Part shown: positions 23,501-33,365 of the stretch, piece by piece | How the letters are laid out: each line of letters begins with the position of its first letter | Position numbering within the stretch: position 1 is the stretch's first letter | Origin: Pegoplata infirma | Lineage: Eukaryota; Arthropoda; Insecta; Diptera; Anthomyiidae | Length of the DNA: 64,000 bases | Direction: 5' to 3' | Assembly: GCA_963921195.1 (NCBI GenBank) | Contig: OY992536.1 | Location: forward strand, 331,221,038-331,285,037 | The notes under the pieces: generated by a model | Told to the model about the DNA's origin: nothing | What the model saw: the letters and a program-made list of their open reading frames with translations, nothing else | The model's database searches: none | Translations under genes and position numbers: made by a program

Positions 23501-24619
23501 TTCAGGTTAAAGCTTGTTTGGACCAGCCGTTGTTGATATTCAGCTCTAAGGCGGTGATTTTTTCATTATCAATATCTACATATATACAAAAAGTATATAG
23601 ATATTCAGTAGAGAAGCATTTCCATTGGCGTAGGAAGCCAACATTTCTGGGGGGGGCTAAAGCCCCCTAGATTTTTTTTAATTTTTTGGTATTTTTTTTT
23701 TTTATTGAAAAACCCACACCTATTCCGGAAGCGTTCCCTTTAACATGCGTCTAGGTGTCCTAGAAACGAATGCCGCCCGAAAACGGTTAAAAATTCATAT
23801 ATTTTTTTTTTAAATTTTGATTCTGTAGTTTTTTCGGAAATTTAGAACTCCCAGACATGTTTTGAGAATGAACGATTTTTAATGTTTTTCCTATAGTAAA
23901 ATCATTAGATTACTATGATTTTTTCAAGAAAAAGTTCTGATGATTGCAAAAGTTGATGATTATTAGTCAAAGCTCTCAGACTCTTTCTTTCAATAACTTT
24001 TGTCTATAAAAAACCCCTTAGAATTTAGAAACTTGTTTAAATCAACGAAGTTAAAATGTTTTCCTGAAGGTAAAACCCTATGATTCGGTAAAGTTTCTAT
24101 TACTGACAAAAACATCAGATTCATATAAAAACTTTTTTCAATAATTCAGACTATTTTTCAATGGGAAAAACTATTAGATCTTATATAATAATCATTACGA
24201 GTCCTTAAGACTCATTGAATAATCATAACGAGTCCTGAAGACTCATTACATATTATTATTTGTTGTTTCAAAAATTAATGAAATCATTAAATTATTAAAA
24301 AAAATTGTGAATGATTCAAATTCTGGGGGGGGGCTAAAATTATTCTGGGGGGGCTAAGCCCTCCCCCAGACAGGGCTATCTACGCCAATGAGAATTTCTT
24401 TTAATTTTTGAACAGCTTTCAACTCCTTCCCGGAGTAGTTCTAAATATTTTTTAACGGACTGTCGAGAAAATCAACACTTAAGCGCTGAATATCTACAAA
24501 TTTTGGAGTAGAAAAAGTAATGCATCATTTTTTGTTTTGTGTATTTAATTACATCTGTTATAGTTTTGAAGTACTCCACAAGGAGGTGGACTGGCTGTCT
24601 TTGCATTGGAATATATAAT
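23501..24619. mobile_element. CACTCC-type fold-back element interrupted by a second element
   Basis: GATATTCAGCTCTAAG at the left and CGCTGAATATCTACAAATTT, GGAGTAGAAAAAGTAATGCA and TTATAGTTTTGAAGTACTCC at the right match the element at 31350-31799. The middle (23623-24390) is a separate insertion. Confidence 0.55.
23623..24390. mobile_element. TIR element with G-run termini (CATTGGCGTAG)
   Basis: It starts CATTGGCGTAGGAAGCC followed by TTTCTGGGGGGGGCTAAAGC. It ends with CCCTCCCCCAGACAGGGC and TACGCCAATG. TIRs with TGGCGTAG and long G/C runs recall a widespread class of animal MITEs. A short repeat (ACGAGTCCT(T/G)AAGACTCATT) lies at 24188-24243. Confidence 0.65.
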
Positions 24620-25195
24620 ATTCCTGCACCAAAATATACTTTAGTATAGAAAAAATATTTTTACCTGGGTGTATTTTTTAGTATTTGCAAAACAAGAAAT
24701 TATACAAACTCATGGCACGGCTTATGTTTTTTTTGTGTATTATTACTATTATTTATTTTCTTTTTTTGTTATTAAAATATTTTATATAAAAAATGCTTAA
24801 AAACTACATCACTTTTGATTGCTGCTTTAAAAAGTCCAACCGAAAGACTTTTTAAAATTCATAAAAAATTTTAATATTTAATAACAATTTTAAAATAAAA
24901 TAAAAAAAAAATTAATGTATAAAAAAGAATTGTATTTACATGTTTTTGTTTTCCAAAGTGTACATCTTTGAGATTTTTTTTTTTGTAATCTTTTAAAGAA
25001 AAAATCAAGCATGAAGGTGCCAACTAATGCTAAAAAATATCGACACTGAGGCCACTTCAGATAGATTTTCCTTTAAGGATATGCCGCCGTTACATGTTAC
25101 TCAGTTGAGGTTTTAAGGTGCTAAAAAGTTACTCTGTGCCTTCGTTAAACCTACACGCGTTAATTAGAACTAACATTGCATGCGGCAAGTGATCT
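24620..25195. other. Low-complexity AT-rich spacer at the 3' side of fkh
   Basis: The first part is A/T-run-rich. From about 25010 the sequence becomes more complex and could belong to the fkh 3' untranslated region. I see no gene or recognised repeat in it. Confidence 0.4.
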
Positions 25196-25394
25196 TTAAA
25201 GGCCGATAACAAAAGATTCCATTCGCCAGGCTGTTAATTTTTTTTTATCGGCGGTGCAATGTGTGGTTGCTAATGGAATATACATATGTATGTGGCTGGT
25301 GTTGAGAGATTTATTTTCCTTAACATAACAGTATAGGCGGTAAGAATTCGAAAGATCTCCATTCAACAGTTGAAGCACCGCATCATCATTCCAA
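25196..25394 (-). other. fkh 3' flank with a degenerate copy of the extension C terminus
   Basis: Read in the frame NHTLSWNDDAVLQLLNGD, this stretch resembles the extension ending NHTLSLNGAAALQNLL. It therefore looks like a decayed duplicate of those codons now placed in the 3' untranslated region. An AATAAA on the minus strand at 25310-25315 is a possible polyadenylation signal for fkh; others could lie farther on. Confidence 0.45.
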
Positions 25395-25486
25395 CTCAAA
25401 GTATGATTCACTCATCAAATTGGGAAGATCGCTCCTACTGCTCAAAGTATGATTCACTCATCAAATTGGGAAGATCGCTCCTACTG
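25395..25486 (-). repeat. 46-bp perfect tandem duplication after the extension stop
   Basis: Two identical 46-bp units (25395-25440 and 25441-25486) begin directly beyond the UAG of the fkh extension. Part of the unit (AATCATACTTTGAG) also occurs inside the last extension codons at about 25524-25538. The sequence beyond the outer unit (25370-25394) again resembles the coding copy, so the 3' end of the extension has been duplicated. Confidence 0.9.
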
Positions 25487-26032
25487 CTACAGTAAATTTT
25501 GCAACGCCGCTGCACCATTCAAACTCAAAGTATGATTCCAATTGCGATAGGAAGAAGCAGCTGCTGCGTATTGTTGGTAGTTGTTGTATATTTGTTGTTG
25601 CTGTTGATGAACTTGTTGCAGATGATCTTCATTTAGATCGCTAGTAATGTTGGAGGAATCTTCCTGCAAATCACTTGGGGTTAGTTGACTCTGCAATAGG
25701 TTCTGGTGGTGGTGATGGTGGTGGTGGTGAGCAGCAGCCATTTTGCTATTCAGATATGCAGCTGCCTTTAGCTTTTGATTGTAGAAATTAACCGCCGCTG
25801 TTGACGAGGAAGTTGCAGATTGCTGGGAATTCTGTAAGCCTTGCTGTTGCTGCTGCTGTTGTTGCTGGTGGAGTGTTGACGACGACGTTGCTTCATTTTG
25901 ATTTTGTTGCAAGTGATTGTTGGCACCAGAAAAGATGCTGCTACTTGTTGTGCACGAGCTTGAACTTAATGTTGTGTTCGTATTTGGATTAGTGCTCGAA
26001 TTGTTGTTGCGCAGCATCTGTTCCGCTCTTCC
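25487..26032 (-). CDS. fkh: In-frame 3' extension of fkh (candidate readthrough or spliced C terminus)
   Basis: The frame of fkh continues after UGA (26057-26059), seven sense codons (HHQYPLA) and UAA (26033-26035). It then stays open for 181 codons to a UAG at 25487-25489. An ATG lies at 26015-26017; counted from it (176 residues) the product has Asn/Ser/Thr-rich residues 1-30, a run of nine Gln at 51-59, eight His at 97-104, an acidic patch near 108-131, a Gln-rich stretch and the ending LNGAAALQNLL. This composition is typical of activation or low-complexity parts of fly transcription factors. It is unlike the Lys/Phe/Asn-rich chance ORFs elsewhere in the window. It could be a C-terminal extension of Fkh made by readthrough, an alternatively spliced terminal segment, or a decayed former extension. 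From memory, unverified, Drosophila fkh is among annotated readthrough genes. I know of no domain in it. Coding nature is likely; the route of translation is not settled. Confidence 0.62.
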   Translation of the reverse strand, partial: GRAEQMLRNNNSSTNPNTNTTLSSSSCTTSSSIFSGANNHLQQNQNEATSSSTLHQQQQQQQQQGLQNSQQSATSSSTAAVNFYNQKLKAAAYLNSKMAAAHHHHHHHHQNLLQSQLTPSDLQEDSSNITSDLNEDHLQQVHQQQQQIYNNYQQYAAAASSYRNWNHTLSLNGAAALQNLL

Positions 26033-26059
26033 TTAAGCCAAGGGATACTGATGATGTCA
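26033..26059 (-). promoter_or_regulatory. Paired in-frame stops UGA-C and UAA between fkh and its extension
   Basis: The fkh stop is UGA followed by CAU, the most readthrough-prone stop context known in flies. Eight codons on is UAA followed by G, which is less leaky. Full extension by readthrough would need both stops suppressed, giving a product of about 692 residues. Either the UAA is a real second barrier, or splicing removes both, or one base here is an assembly error. Confidence 0.55.
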
Positions 26060-27565
26060 CAAACTGGTCGTACCGGCTGGTGCATGATAACCCAAACTTT
26101 GGTAGTATGATTCTTGACCCAAGGCAGCGTGTGAATTGGTAAGAGGACTGAGAGCATTGTAGCCGGCATACTGGCTCATATCGTACATCTTAATGTCAGC
26201 CTTCGATTCCGTGGGCAGCAGCCGATTGATGGAGAACGGGTGGCTGGGTGGTGCATAGCCGGAGGGTTCCTGTTTCAAATGATGCATTGACGAATGATAG
26301 TCACTTATTAGCGAGGGATGGCAACGATTTACCATACTTGTAATGCTGGAAAGTTCTTCTTGCTGCAGCTGATGGTGATGCTGATGATGGGCTGGTGCAT
26401 GCTGAGCTTGTTGTCCTAAACATGCCAGTTCTGCATTGGCGTGTAACATGGCTAAAGCTTCTGCGTCCTTACTGTGCGCTGATCCCAGGCCACCGCCTAA
26501 GCCCCCGTCTTTATGATGATGATGTGACTGATGATGATCTAGCCTACTGTGATGATGATGATGGTGCATGTGATGGGAGTCATCGTGATCTTTTTTGCCC
26601 GGAGAAGTAGCCTCCAAACTGCTGTGTGATGGTGATTTGTGTAACTGCCTTATGGCCTCCTTCTTTTCGTCTTTGAAGCGTTTTTGCCGTCTCAAATAGC
26701 AGCCGTTTTCAAACATATTTCCCGAGTCTGGGTGTAAGGTCCAGAAGGAACCCTTTCCAGGCTTATCGGGCGTTCGTGGAATCTTCACAAAGCAGTCGTT
26801 GAATGATAACGAATGTCTTATGGAGTTTTGCCACCTCTGCTGATTTTGTCTATAAAAAGGGAACAAATCCATGATGAATTGGTAGATTTCGGAGAGTGTG
26901 AGCATACGCGTTGGGTTGTTTTGTATGGCCATGGTAATTAGGGAAATGTATGAATACGGTGGCTTTGCATGAGTGTAGCTCCGCCGGTAAGTTGTTGGCT
27001 TTTCTACTCGTGATCGATTGAGCGAATTCGGCGAGCCGGCATCTAAGTCTCGAGCACTAGCAGCTGCCGCCATTGAGGAGTAACCACCCATTGCTGCCAT
27101 AGTGGACATGCCACCGCCCATGCAGTTACCCATCTGCCCAAGTGGTGACCCCATTGAGGCATAACTCATGCTGCCGGGCGTCATGCAATTCTGAGCCATG
27201 GAGTTCATAGCGGCTGCTGCACCCATGGACCCACCCATACTGGCAACTGCTGCGGCGGAATCTAATACGCTGGAACCAAATGTGGCTCCGGTCTGTGGCG
27301 ACACTGAAGACATGCCACCGCCGACAGGCATACTCATGGCATTCATGCTGTATGGGGCACGAGCTAAAGGACTCATGTTTCCACCATTGGAGGCATTGGC
27401 AATGCTGCTGTTTGGATTTTGGGAATTTGTGTTGTTAGATGAATTGTTGCCACCACCGCCACCGGAATTATTCCCTCCTCCCCCACCAGCGGTGCCAGAA
27501 CCAGACGACTGACTTGTCATGCTGATTGGCCCGCTGGTCGGCGTCTCCGAATATAATTTTTGCAT
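26057..27565 (-). CDS. fkh: Fork head transcription factor (FoxA class)
   Basis: This single uninterrupted frame encodes 502 residues and is the fly FoxA-type winged-helix activator Fork head, a nuclear DNA-binding protein needed for gut and salivary gland development in Drosophila. The start fits the Drosophila N terminus (MQKLY) and has A at -3. Residues 20-60 are Gly/Asn/Ser-rich, 61-180 Met/Ala/Ser/Gly-rich. The forkhead domain spans about 201-300, beginning KPPYSYISL, with recognition helix [13 protein letters not shown] near 247-259 and the basic tail [11 protein letters not shown]. His-rich tracts lie at about 331-351 and 389-399. The FoxA C-terminal motif HPFSINRLL (442-450, a Groucho-type FSIxxL) and the tail ending [11 protein letters not shown] are intact. 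Length is close to the 510 residues I recall for Drosophila Fkh. The stop is UGA followed by C, a leaky context; see the open frame downstream. No intron is visible within the coding region. Confidence 0.97.
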   Translation of the reverse strand: MQKLYSETPTSGPISMTSQSSGSGTAGGGGGNNSGGGGGNNSSNNTNSQNPNSSIANASNGGNMSPLARAPYSMNAMSMPVGGGMSSVSPQTGATFGSSVLDSAAAVASMGGSMGAAAAMNSMAQNCMTPGSMSYASMGSPLGQMGNCMGGGMSTMAAMGGYSSMAAAASARDLDAGSPNSLNRSRVEKPTTYRRSYTHAKPPYSYISLITMAIQNNPTRMLTLSEIYQFIMDLFPFYRQNQQRWQNSIRHSLSFNDCFVKIPRTPDKPGKGSFWTLHPDSGNMFENGCYLRRQKRFKDEKKEAIRQLHKSPSHSSLEATSPGKKDHDDSHHMHHHHHHSRLDHHQSHHHHKDGGLGGGLGSAHSKDAEALAMLHANAELACLGQQAQHAPAHHQHHHQLQQEELSSITSMVNRCHPSLISDYHSSMHHLKQEPSGYAPPSHPFSINRLLPTESKADIKMYDMSQYAGYNALSPLTNSHAALGQESYYQSLGYHAPAGTTSL

Positions 27566-28387
27566 TATATCGATCGTCGTCTGATGGGGCGATCCCTTAA
27601 GGAAACTATTTAAAAGTTGAGCCGTTATGATGACGATTTTTTAAAAACTCTTGATATCGAAAAAAATTTTACCAAATTTTAAAATTTAATAATAAAAAAA
27701 AACTAAACAACTTAAATCACTTAATTTAAACGAGCTTAAACTTTGTTCACTTTTCTTAAGAATTTCTTAAAGTTTAGCTGCTAACTTTTCGTTTACTAGA
27801 AATTTTCACCATTTCTTTTTATTTTTTTGTATTATTGATTTTTTATTGTTTTGTCTGGTATTGAATTTTAAAACTTGCACTTGTTTTCTTTTCTTTTTAT
27901 TTTATTTTTGTTATTTATTTATTTTTGGGATTCAGTTTTGTTTTTTTTACACTTTTATATATTTTTCTCTCTATGATTTGTTCTTTGTTTTGTGATGATT
28001 TCTATGTGATGATGATTATTTGTTTAAATAATTCCATATCAAATATATTTTTTTTTGCATTTTGTTTTTTCTTTTCTTTTTTATATGGAAATAAAACACT
28101 AATAAGACGGTTTGGTTTGTTGTTTCATTTAATAAGACCGAACTGTATTTTTTATAATACTACAATAATAATAATAATAATAGTGATAATAATTTGTGTT
28201 TCTACAATGCGCTCGAGTACTCTTTGGCTTGAGCTCTTGAATCCGACTGTTTGCAGAGGGGAATACTGGCTTACTATTTGGCTTGCTAACAAATATTGTT
28301 CAGGCCGTGCTCAAGTGTATGCTAGCTACGATGTTTAAACGACAATGTGTTAAAATAACTTGGGTAGTTTGGTGGAAAGGCAAATGG

Positions 28388-28436
28388 CACCAACACACAC
28401 ATACACACACCAAAAGCACTCACACACACACGAACC
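28388..28436. repeat. CA-rich microsatellite
   Basis: Interrupted (CA)n tracts lie about 0.8 kb upstream of the fkh start codon. Confidence 0.8.
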
Positions 28437-29647
28437 CATGCACCGTCGAGTATGAGGTCTTTAGGCCAAAGCAACCACCTTTTTTGTGTGCTGTCTTCCA
28501 ATAACTCTCAACAAATGTCTGTATTTGCAAGAGATTGACTAACGAGATAACAAACACCACCATGTTGATTAGCAACGAAAAGGAGATGACTAGATAGCCT
28601 CCTCAGCGTTGTCTCTTGCCCTCGCACTTATGTGTAACATTAAGCGTTGCTTACGAATGCTCTGAGAGTGCTAACAAGCGCCTGCGTGCTGATGGGGTTT
28701 GTCGTGCTCTCTTCTGTGATTTGGCATGATAATTTCATTAAAAAAAACATATTGGGCGGAGCATTAAAGAGAAACGCCCCTTTGTGATTTGTAACGACAA
28801 TTTCTCTCTTTGCCGTTATCTCGAAAATAAATGCCTATGTAGTTGTGAGACTCTATACCATTTGTTCTTTTGCTAACGAAACCATTTTTTTTTTTTTTTT
28901 TGTATAGTAAAATTGCAGTTTGCCAGAGAGATTTAAAAGTCTGCTGCAACTTACTACTTTCCGTTACTCATTTCAGCCCTTCTTTTGAAAAAAACAAATC
29001 AATTTTTTTTTTAATTCCCTATCATTTTAAATATTATATTCTATAACAATAATAACGAGCAGCTGTTTGTAGAACTTTTGTAGCATTTTTCAGTTTTTTT
29101 TTTATATTTGTTGTTTTGAAGTTAACCTAAAAACCTTTTCTTCGACAATGTAGTATTGTACAAAAAAAACACATCTCATCTTTGAATTTAATTTTTGCTG
29201 CTACTGCAATTTGTGTTTGTTTAGAGAAGAAGCAAAAGAACGCCAAAAATGTTTGTAAACGAAGTCTAGATGTGAAATAATGTCAAAATGCCGTTTTCTT
29301 TTTGTCATTCACATTTAAAAACCAAAAACGGCAGAGCCCTGAGTCTTCCGCCACCCATACATAGTTGTATTGGAAACCCTTCTTTAGCAATTTCTAAATT
29401 ACACTCAATACGAAGGGGGGACAATCAACCATCCAACCATCTCCTATTCGTAGTCCATCCATCTTTTCGTAACGTACCGTACGTAATACATAAAAAAGAG
29501 TAGTTTTTAGTGTTTGAATGATGGTTGGCATTATTATTTTTTTTTTTTTGGATTTTATTCGTTTTCATTTAATGCTAAAAAACAAAAACGTGGTTAACAA
29601 TTTTCAATTTTCATGGCTGAGGTTAAGGTACAATAATAACAAATAAT

Positions 29648-29690
29648 AAGTACGTACGTACGTATGTACGTAGTACATCTATCTATCTGT
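29648..29690. repeat. ACGT/GTAC and ATCT microsatellite
   Basis: Overlapping (GTAC)n and (TATC)n short repeats lie in the fkh 5' flank. Confidence 0.75.
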
Positions 29691-30447
29691 ATATTGGTCG
29701 TTTGGTTGGTGTTAACGTCATAGTTAAAAATGCCAATGTCACATTCTCGTCGTTAACGTAAAGAAGCATATAGACACATAAAAAGCACGTAATAGAACGC
29801 GCGTTAATAACGGAAATCTTTGCTAAAATATAATTACAACGGAAAGAAATCTAAACATATTGTTTCAACTGCATCGCACAGAGAATATGGCGCAAAGGAT
29901 TCATTTCAACAAAATTATAAATAATTAATAAATTAAAAAAAAAAAATAAATTAAATAAATTAATATACTTACTAAAACTCACATGTGTAAACGGATTTAT
30001 TTACTTGCCGTCATTGTCGTTCTCATCAGAATACCATCAAAAATATCATTCATACATTGAGGCAGGCAGTGATTCTGAGAAACAAATTGCCGATCATAAA
30101 AATTTACAATTGTGCTAAAAAAGGATTAAACGAATTTTAATGATCATCTTGTTAAACTATTTTGACGCCTTTGAAATTTTGTTTCATACATACGACGCAA
30201 TTTAACCCGTTTTCAAAAAATTACATTCATAGTTTTTACGGGGTTAAAAATAAAAACAGGTACTTTTGTCATGTTGAATGAACGTAATTGGATTACCTGT
30301 GCTTGAGAGTGTGTGTGTGCACAAGAATATTTTATTGGTTCATCCTAGTGTTAAAGGAATTTCCGTAATAATTTAATACTTTTTTTTTATTGGACTTTTA
30401 ACCAGTTAACTGATTGCCTGCATTAAAAAAATAGTAAAAGTGTACTG

Positions 30448-31037
30448 ACAAGGGAAGTATCTCAACCCTTATGAACCGATTTACATGAAACGTAAAATAT
30501 ACATAAAAGAGACAATTCTAAGGTTGGGGTGTCTCGGCTTATCGGCCATATCGGTGATTTAGGGGTTCAAAACATGGGTCAAAAAATGGCGAAAAAATCG
30601 TTTTTTGGATTTTTCAGCCATTTCTTTCTAAGAAACTATATGATGTTTACATATGAGAAGAAAGGTTTTTTTAATGCCTATCCAACGGTGACATAACCTT
30701 GTAAAATTTTGGCTTCGTTAAATACTTTTTTCATGAAAATGTGAAAATTTTGGGGGGTATTTATATGAAGACATAGAGCTACGATGTCCATATGAATACG
30801 AAATAATCTTTATTAAATTTAAGTCGACACGTATTTTTGCTCTAGAGGATATTTCTGTTAGTTCGTGAGTTATCGAAATTTTCCCGGAGGTCCATATGGT
30901 TTCATAAGGGGACAACGAAATTTTGAAACACTGATATGGCCGAAAAGCCGAGACACCCCAACCTTAAAATCGTCTCCTTTATATATATTTTAAGCTTCAG
31001 GCAAATCGGTTCATAAGGGTTGAGGTACTTCCCTTGT
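30448..31037. mobile_element. ACAAGGGAAGT TIR element, intact copy
   Basis: This 590-bp copy runs from ACAAGGGAAGTATCTCAACC to GAGGTACTTCCCTTGT. Both ends carry GGTTGGGGTGTCTCGGCTTA in inverted orientation. It marks the left (upstream of fkh) edge of the repeat-poor island. Confidence 0.85.
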
Positions 31038-31349
31038 GAGTTAGTTTTCAATAAAAATGAAAATATGCATTAGTGTTTTGAAAAATGGCGTAAAAAAAAA
31101 GAACGTATCTATGTTTGGTTTGTTCGTATTAATAAAATTATTGTCATTAAAGTTTAAAAGTAATGAAAAGTTTACTATCCGATTTTTAAAGCCCAATTGC
31201 TGAAAAAAACAAATTACTTGATTAGCCCCATGAAAATGTAGTTGACATAAAACAAATTCATTGAGGTTAGGGCAAGTACTTTCATGCATCTAAAAAACGA
31301 AAACATGTGCCTATAATATGCGTCTAAAAATTCAAAATATGCACTAATA
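31038..31349. repeat. Fragment of the TGCATATTTT repeat group
   Basis: AAAATATGCATTAGTG and AGTACTTTCATGCATCTAAA are shared, inverted, with 32480-32640. No gene. Confidence 0.4.
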
Positions 31350-31799
31350 CCCTGCAAAAAAAGTCATTACCACTTCCCAGTGGAGTGCTTTATCACTATA
31401 ACAAATGTAATGACATACAACAAAAATAACAAAAAACACAAGACAAAAACACAAAAACATTCTTTTCTACTCCAGAATTCATAGATATTTAGCTCTTAAC
31501 TCATTACCTGTCGCGACACCTCCATACAAAAGGAAGTAGGTATTCAGTAGATAAGAACTACTTCAGAGAAGTTGTTTGAAGGCTCGGAGTACTTCTTATC
31601 TACTGAATATCTACTTACTTTTGTATGGGAACGTCGCGGAAGGTAATGAGTTAAGAGCTGAATATCAACTTTTTATGGAGTAGAAAAGAATGCCTTTGCC
31701 TTTTTTATTGTGTTTTTTGTTATTTTTGTTGTATTTCATTACATTTGTTATAGTTTTAAAGCACTCCAAATAAAAGTACTTCGCACTTTTTTTGCTGGG
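31350..31799. mobile_element. Fold-back element (CTGCAAAAAAAGT ends)
   Basis: Inverted arms include GCAAAAAAAGT, GGAGTGCTTTA, AACAAATGTAATGA, TTCTTTTCTACTCCA and GATATTCAGTAGATAAGA against its inverse, around a centre near 31575. Relatives lie at 18660-18780 and 23501-24619. Confidence 0.75.
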
Positions 31800-32879
31800 A
31801 AACTTTAAAAAAATGCATCTAAAAATGATTGGTTTTACTAAAAAAAATAATTTGTCAACATAAATTAGACTTTGTCAAATATTTTAAGGCCCTCGACAAT
31901 TCTTTAAAATGTTTTATTGAGTGGAAACAATTTTTAGTTAGTAAAATATTTTTTTACTTGAGAAGTTTTTTCTTTGAGTCACTAAATATTACTGAAGTTT
32001 CTAAAAAAAAAAAAAATATATATATTAAAATACAATATTTTTCTAAAACAAGTTATTTTTCAATACATTGTGTTCTTTATTGTAAAAAAAATATTCATTT
32101 TAAAATACTTTTTTTAGTTTTTTTTTCGGAATTTTCCGATTTTCAAGTCAAAAAATTAACTTAATGGCAAAAGAACCCACCCTAACTCTAATAATAATAA
32201 AAATTAAATTTTTCTGTAAAAAAATCTTAAATTCGAAAACAGTTTTTCTTTACGATTAGTGAAGAGATATTCATAAATATCTCAGAATATGAACATTTTA
32301 AACAGGAAAAATTTTTCAGAATCTAAAAATTATACTTCAAGAATCCATTTTTTTAAAAAAATGCATTAGAATATGATTTCGATAAATAAATACATTTTTC
32401 TATTAAAAATAGGGGATTGGGTTTAAATTTTCCTAAGAAAGTTTTAAAAAAATGTTGATGAAATTTAAAAAAAGTCTATATCAAAATATGCACAAATATG
32501 CATTTATACCAAAACATGCAAAAATATGCAACTTCAAATCAATGCCATTTTATTGCAAATTTTTTGAATAGATATTTAATTGATGCTATGTTTTTAATGC
32601 TGAGTAAAAATATGCATTTTCATGAAAGTACTTGCCCTACTTATAAGTGTAGTAAACTAAAAAAAACTCAAAGGTTTTTAAAATTGAATTTTGAAGATCC
32701 TAAGATTTTGAGGACTTTTAACATGATAATGTTTTTATGCTGGTGTCTAATTTTAAAAAAGTTGCAGGACGCCACCTCAGTTTGACTATATAAGCTAACA
32801 ATTAACGAAAAAGAAAACAAGAATTACTATTTTCATTTTCTTAAAACCAAAAATTTTAAAAACTTGGGTTTGTAACTTG
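31800..32879. other. AT-rich spacer with TGCATATTTT repeat remnants
   Basis: 32480-32640 carries CAAAATATGCA and CATTTTCATGAAAGTACTTG text shared with 31040-31340. ORFs here are Phe/Lys/Asn-rich chance frames. Confidence 0.4.
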
Positions 32880-33365
32880 AATAATAAGGCAGCATGAAAT
32901 AACCCCCCAGGAAATAAGTCCCCAAAACGAAAATGAAATAAGTCCCCAAAAATTTGTACAGAAAAAAACAACAACGATAAATGGGGATTTATTTCGTTTT
33001 TTGGGGGTTTAATTGAAGGGCTTACTGCAAGAACTTGATAAGCAACATTTAATTTTTTCGTGTTTTTCGCCTTCTGCTGATATTCCTTTGACAGATTTTT
33101 GGCAGAGTCTTTCTTTAACCCTTGGTACAAGTATATTGAGAATAAAAGTTCTGCAAAAGTTATATTTTCTACATTATTTTAAAAGTTTAAAGGCAAAAAC
33201 CACCATAAAATGAAATGTTGCTTATCGAGTTTTTACAATAAGCCCTTCAATTCATTTTTTATTTGGGGACTTATTTCATTACGAAATAGGTTCCCAAAAT
33301 TACAAATGAAATAAACCCCCAATTATTATTTTTGGGGACTTATTTCATTTTTTCTCAAATAAAGA
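32880..33365. mobile_element. GGGGACTTATTTCATTTT repeat split by a TIR element
   Basis: Repeated GGGGACTTATTTCATTT / AAATGAAATAAGTCCCC motifs lie at 32890-33010 and 33251-33360. Between them (33013-33250) is an element with ends TTGAAGGGCTTACTGCAAGA and TTACAATAAGCCCTTCAA. A partial copy of that insert is at 40615-40778. Confidence 0.65.

Larger units (their letters stand above)
27566..30440 (-). promoter_or_regulatory. 5' flank of fkh: leader and probable control region
   Basis: This stretch lacks the repeat families that fill the rest of the window and has mixed-complexity sequence, fitting a fkh leader and upstream control region. I cannot place a transcription start. Visible landmarks are T-rich tracts (27790-28090), an AAT microsatellite (28160-28190), a CA-rich repeat (28390-28435) and an ACGT-type repeat (29648-29676). 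That it regulates fkh is inference from position. No other ORF here looks coding. Confidence 0.45.

Noticed and set aside
25966..26169. 67-residue minus-strand frame overlapping the fkh end
   Set aside because: It lies in a different frame from both fkh and the extension and has ordinary random composition.
26395..27512. Plus-strand frames opposite fkh
   Set aside because: Antisense shadows of the His/Ser/Gly-rich fkh codons.
27925..28338. 137-residue plus-strand frame upstream of fkh
   Set aside because: Phe/Ile-rich translation of T-rich DNA in the fkh 5' flank; no family resemblance.
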